In this document: positions 61,060-64,000 of the stretch, in pieces
Layout: every line of letters starts with the position of its first letter
How positions within the stretch are numbered: the stretch's first letter is position 1
NCBI RefSeq assembly: GCF_030272615.1
Contig: NC_081413.1
Location: 17,360,785 to 17,424,784 of the forward strand
Source of the DNA: Cryptomeria japonica
Lineage: Eukaryota; Streptophyta; Pinopsida; Cupressales; Cupressaceae
DNA length: 64,000 bases
Direction of reading: 5' to 3'
The notes under the pieces: model-generated
What the model was told of the DNA's origin: nothing
The model's database searches: none
Seen by the model: the letters and a program-made list of their open reading frames with translations, nothing else
Position numbers and translations under genes: made by a program

Positions 61060-63860
61060 TTCCAACCTTAAATTGGAAGCAGAAATACTGTAGGAAAAGT
61101 TCAAATCTGGTTTAATCTTTTCACAATTCAAGAAAATATACTTTAGATAAATCTTTTAATGCTAGCGGTCATATATGTACAAATGAAGAGAAAATAGGAG
61201 AAAGTTAGGCCAGAAATATAAGCTCGATGGAGAGGAGAGGTAAAGCTGGTTTAATGTAAGGCACGTTTAAATATTATGAAGACGAGAAGTGGAGTTGAAG
61301 ATGTTGACAGTAGTTCCTCAAACCTATTCTCCATGGTTTTTTGGGACATGGGCAGCTGGAAATGTGAGATTGTGTTTCAGGGACAGCAGTGCTGGGAGAC
61401 AATTTTTGGCGGACGGCAGGGAACAGCAGTGTATGCAATATTTTAATAATAATTGGGGAAAATTTTAAATATTAAAATATATAGTATAGGAAATCAAAAC
61501 AAGTTATGCCCATTGAGTACATTATTGCAGTTTGAGGAATTGTTTAGGAATTGTAAGGTACTTTGTAACTAAACATGAATGTTTGGAGTATGGTCAGTGA
61601 TTATTGAAATATATCATCTATACCAGTCAAGAAGTCAGTGTCTGGACCTATAGATTTCAGTTATTTTGGTAGTACTGCTTACTGGTTACTACATGCTCCT
61701 ATTCAGACCTTGTTGATCATTCAGAGATTTTCTGCATATGTTATTGATAACTGATAAATGTTTTGAGTTTGTTAGAGTATGGCAATGTTATATATTTATA
61801 CCCATGAATTCAGTCTCATTGTCACATTTGTGCAAATTTTATTTTGAATATGAATTGTATGCCACTCGTTGTATTATGAGACCCTGGGTAAATAAATGAA
61901 TTATGAGCTTTATGAGAATGATGACTTATATTTTGCTGTACCCTTTTCAGATGGTAGGGAATTGCAATTTAGTTTTTAACTGGGAAAGCCAACTTCATAA
62001 TGATAGTTCTTAATGTGAGATCATACAGACAGTTGTGTGGAAATGTTTGAGGACTTGAATTAAATCTTCAGTTTTTGCAATCATTTTTTTCCTTGAACGG
62101 AGTGTCTAAGGAAGTAGAAAGCCTATTGTACATTTTTTTCCTTAGTACTATTCAAATTTGAAGTAAACTAAAATTATGTTTTTCCACCTCCAAGGGAAAT
62201 TTGGTCCTGTTCCTTATTTTAAAGCATGCTTCCCAAAAAAATACTAATTAGAAGTTTTGATTTATTGTTTTTTTATCAAATCATGGAGAATCGAGACTGA
62301 GGGTAGAGGGCACTCAAACAAATCCACCCAGTTAGTGATTTTCTCTTTCTAATTTCTTGTCCTGCCTACATTGCTGCAAATTGAGTCAGTACTGGGAAGG
62401 CTTTATTTGGCTCATAAAATGCATTTAACTAGTTCTCATAAGATCCCTTAGAAGGAAACAGAGACATCCAGTACCTTGGAAGCATAGATGCGCAATTCTT
62501 CTGTTTTGCCTCCCTTAGGTTTGCATCGAGTTTCAAGTGTAGCAATATGATGCCAATCATGGTTCAGATAAGTCGGGTAACTGGGTAAAGGCTTATGAGG
62601 ACTTAGATTACCTACGGTAAACTCAAAAGATTTAAAGGATTACAATCCTTGACAGGTGACACAAACAAGCTGATATGGGTTTACTCTATAAATATTTATA
62701 TCTATATTGTATATGACTTTTCAGCATGATATGTTTTATCTATTGATTTTAGTTAATAAAAAATTAATTAGAGTCCAAGATGACATTCAAGAGTTGATTA
62801 GACTTTGGAGCACAAAATATATCAAGGACCCTATAATGATTTTGATTTTGAAGTTTTTTAACTACTATATCTGATATTTTGAATACAGAAAGTAATAATA
62901 AGGATGGCAATGCTTATCAGATACAGGAGTAAAATATATCTTCATTCGCTCACAAAATTATTACAGAGAAGAAGACTAGAGATGGTCGGCTAAGGATTAC
63001 AAATGATTCCACTACATCATACTACCTTTCTTGATGGTACACAACATATTTAAAGGACCCAATGGTTGCCAAGAGGAACACAACTGTTAACCAACTGATG
63101 CTTATAACTACCTGAGAGTGACAAATAATTTAACACGAATAATTAATACATTGTCAGATAACCAATATTATCAAACATAACAATAGACATTGTACGCTGA
63201 GTACAAAGTTCAAATGGCCTAGGTTCCTCATGAGATTTTAGCTTTCAAGAAAAATATGCACGTAACTTGGCCTGGCTTGCCAAAGAACTTTTATATATCT
63301 AAGATGCAATGGGGCTATCAATAATCTTTGAGCAGTAGTCAGTCACAGGTAGAAACAGCTTTTGCCTTCTTTTTCTCTAATGGTCTTTTACTACAAGGTT
63401 CGAGTATGCAGTTCTTTTTTCATTAATATATTTTTTAATTTTGCATTGGGTTCAAATCTCATTCAGGATACCTGTAATCTAAGTAGGATGGGTTGCTGCA
63501 GTTTTCTGTTTATAATCTGGATTGCTGTGGTTTTCTATTTATAATACCATATTTGTATGGTAGGAAAGCAAAGTTTAACTTAAGCAAAAATTAAGTCTGA
63601 AATACATGAAGATGGAATCACTTTACTTTTAATAGCTCCGAGCAATTACTGCAGTTTTCTGTTTATATCTAATGAAATCACAAAGCTCTTAATAGAAAGT
63701 TTTTGAATAATACAATAGTTTTATAAGTTGTAGTTAATGTTGCATAGTCGCACCTAGTAGTAGTCTGTTCCAAGAGATTGAGCAGCAGTATTGCAATGTT
63801 GAACTAGCCATACATATATCATCTCTTATGTAGTATCATTGATGACATCCAAAGTTGCTC
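61060..63860. repeat. Decayed second copy of the exon 4 end and 3' flank
   Basis: Starts with TTGGAAGCAG like 56597, continues through ACAAATGAAGAGAA and GATGGAGAGGAGAGGTAAAGCTGG (in two matching blocks) like 56697-56768, GAAGTGGA, then after an insertion of about 0.65 kb (61330-61980) matches 57130-58800 in order. Stops break the coding part, so it is a nonfunctional partial duplicate. Confidence 0.85.
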
Positions 63861-64000
63861 GTAAATTTTCAATAGGCCTTAGTAGTTTGTTTGTGTCAAG
63901 AGACCGAGCAGTAGTATTACGTTGAGATAACTATATGGAAATCATCAACTCTTACGTAGAATGATCAAGATTGCAACAAAATTTTGACATCGATACAAAT
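63742..64000. repeat. Tandem pair of about 125-bp repeats at the window edge
   Basis: TAGTAGTCTGTTCCAAGAGATTGAGCAGCAG-type sequence (63757 on) recurs as TAGTAGTTTGTTTGTGTCAAGAGACCGAGCAG at about 63880, followed in both by similar ATATNATC...ACTCTTA(C/T)GTAG blocks. The first copy also matches 58690-58770. The array may continue past 64000. Confidence 0.65.

Overview
This window looks like nuclear DNA from a large, repeat-rich seed-plant genome, most likely a gymnosperm or conifer. It is AT-rich, has no bacterial-style operons, and is mostly decayed LTR and LINE retroelements. One four-exon plant gene has a 22.5 kb first intron that is largely filled with transposons. The organism call is inference; the repeat structures are read directly from the sequence.

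Layout. (1) 1-2475 (minus): LINE ORF2 remnant abutting a Ty1/copia gag fragment with its primer-binding site and a piece of LTR. (2) 2477-17085: a plus-strand LINE ORF1 remnant split by a complete but decayed minus-strand Ty1/copia element (3269-16412, target duplication AGGCC). The 3' LTR of that element contains a second solo LTR (4193-7864), which contains a third (5346-7458). Each insertion is bounded by TG...CA and a 5-bp target duplication. (3) 17086-21267: no recognisable genes, but a 0.6 kb fold-back palindrome at 19257-19875. (4) 21273-27781 (minus): a 6.5 kb solo-LTR-like unit with an array of about 18 palindromic 35-bp repeats, a long decayed ORF and a TATA box. (5) 27787-30397: sparse sequence, then the 5' flank of the gene. 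(6) 30398-57218 (plus): a gene for a lysozyme-fold, i-type/destabilase-like protein with a long tail carrying an IQ-like motif. Exons are 30398-30831, 53313-53416, 55196-55327 and 55433-56739, and splice phases close exactly. (7) Inside intron 1: a Tat-like Ty3/gypsy element (about 33926-44592), a solo LTR (44593-46377), a chromodomain Ty3/gypsy element (46378-50755), and a 353-bp TRIM (50804-51156) in one copy of an intronic duplication. (8) 56740-64000: the gene's 3' region and a decayed duplicate of it, plus a receptor-kinase pseudogene fragment.

Most notable observation. Two diverged LTR elements share an architecture I do not recognise from described plant elements. A long LTR (about 6 kb) begins with an array of palindromic, hairpin-forming repeats, continues with a long ORF of one protein family, and then has a TATA box and the R-U5 region. 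In the plus-strand copy the primer-binding site lies after this ORF, so the ORF sits inside the LTR. The same plus-strand element also has its archaeal-type RNase H between protease and reverse transcriptase.

All retroelement reading frames are broken, so they are annotated as pseudogenes. Family calls rest on motifs seen by eye; no database search was possible.
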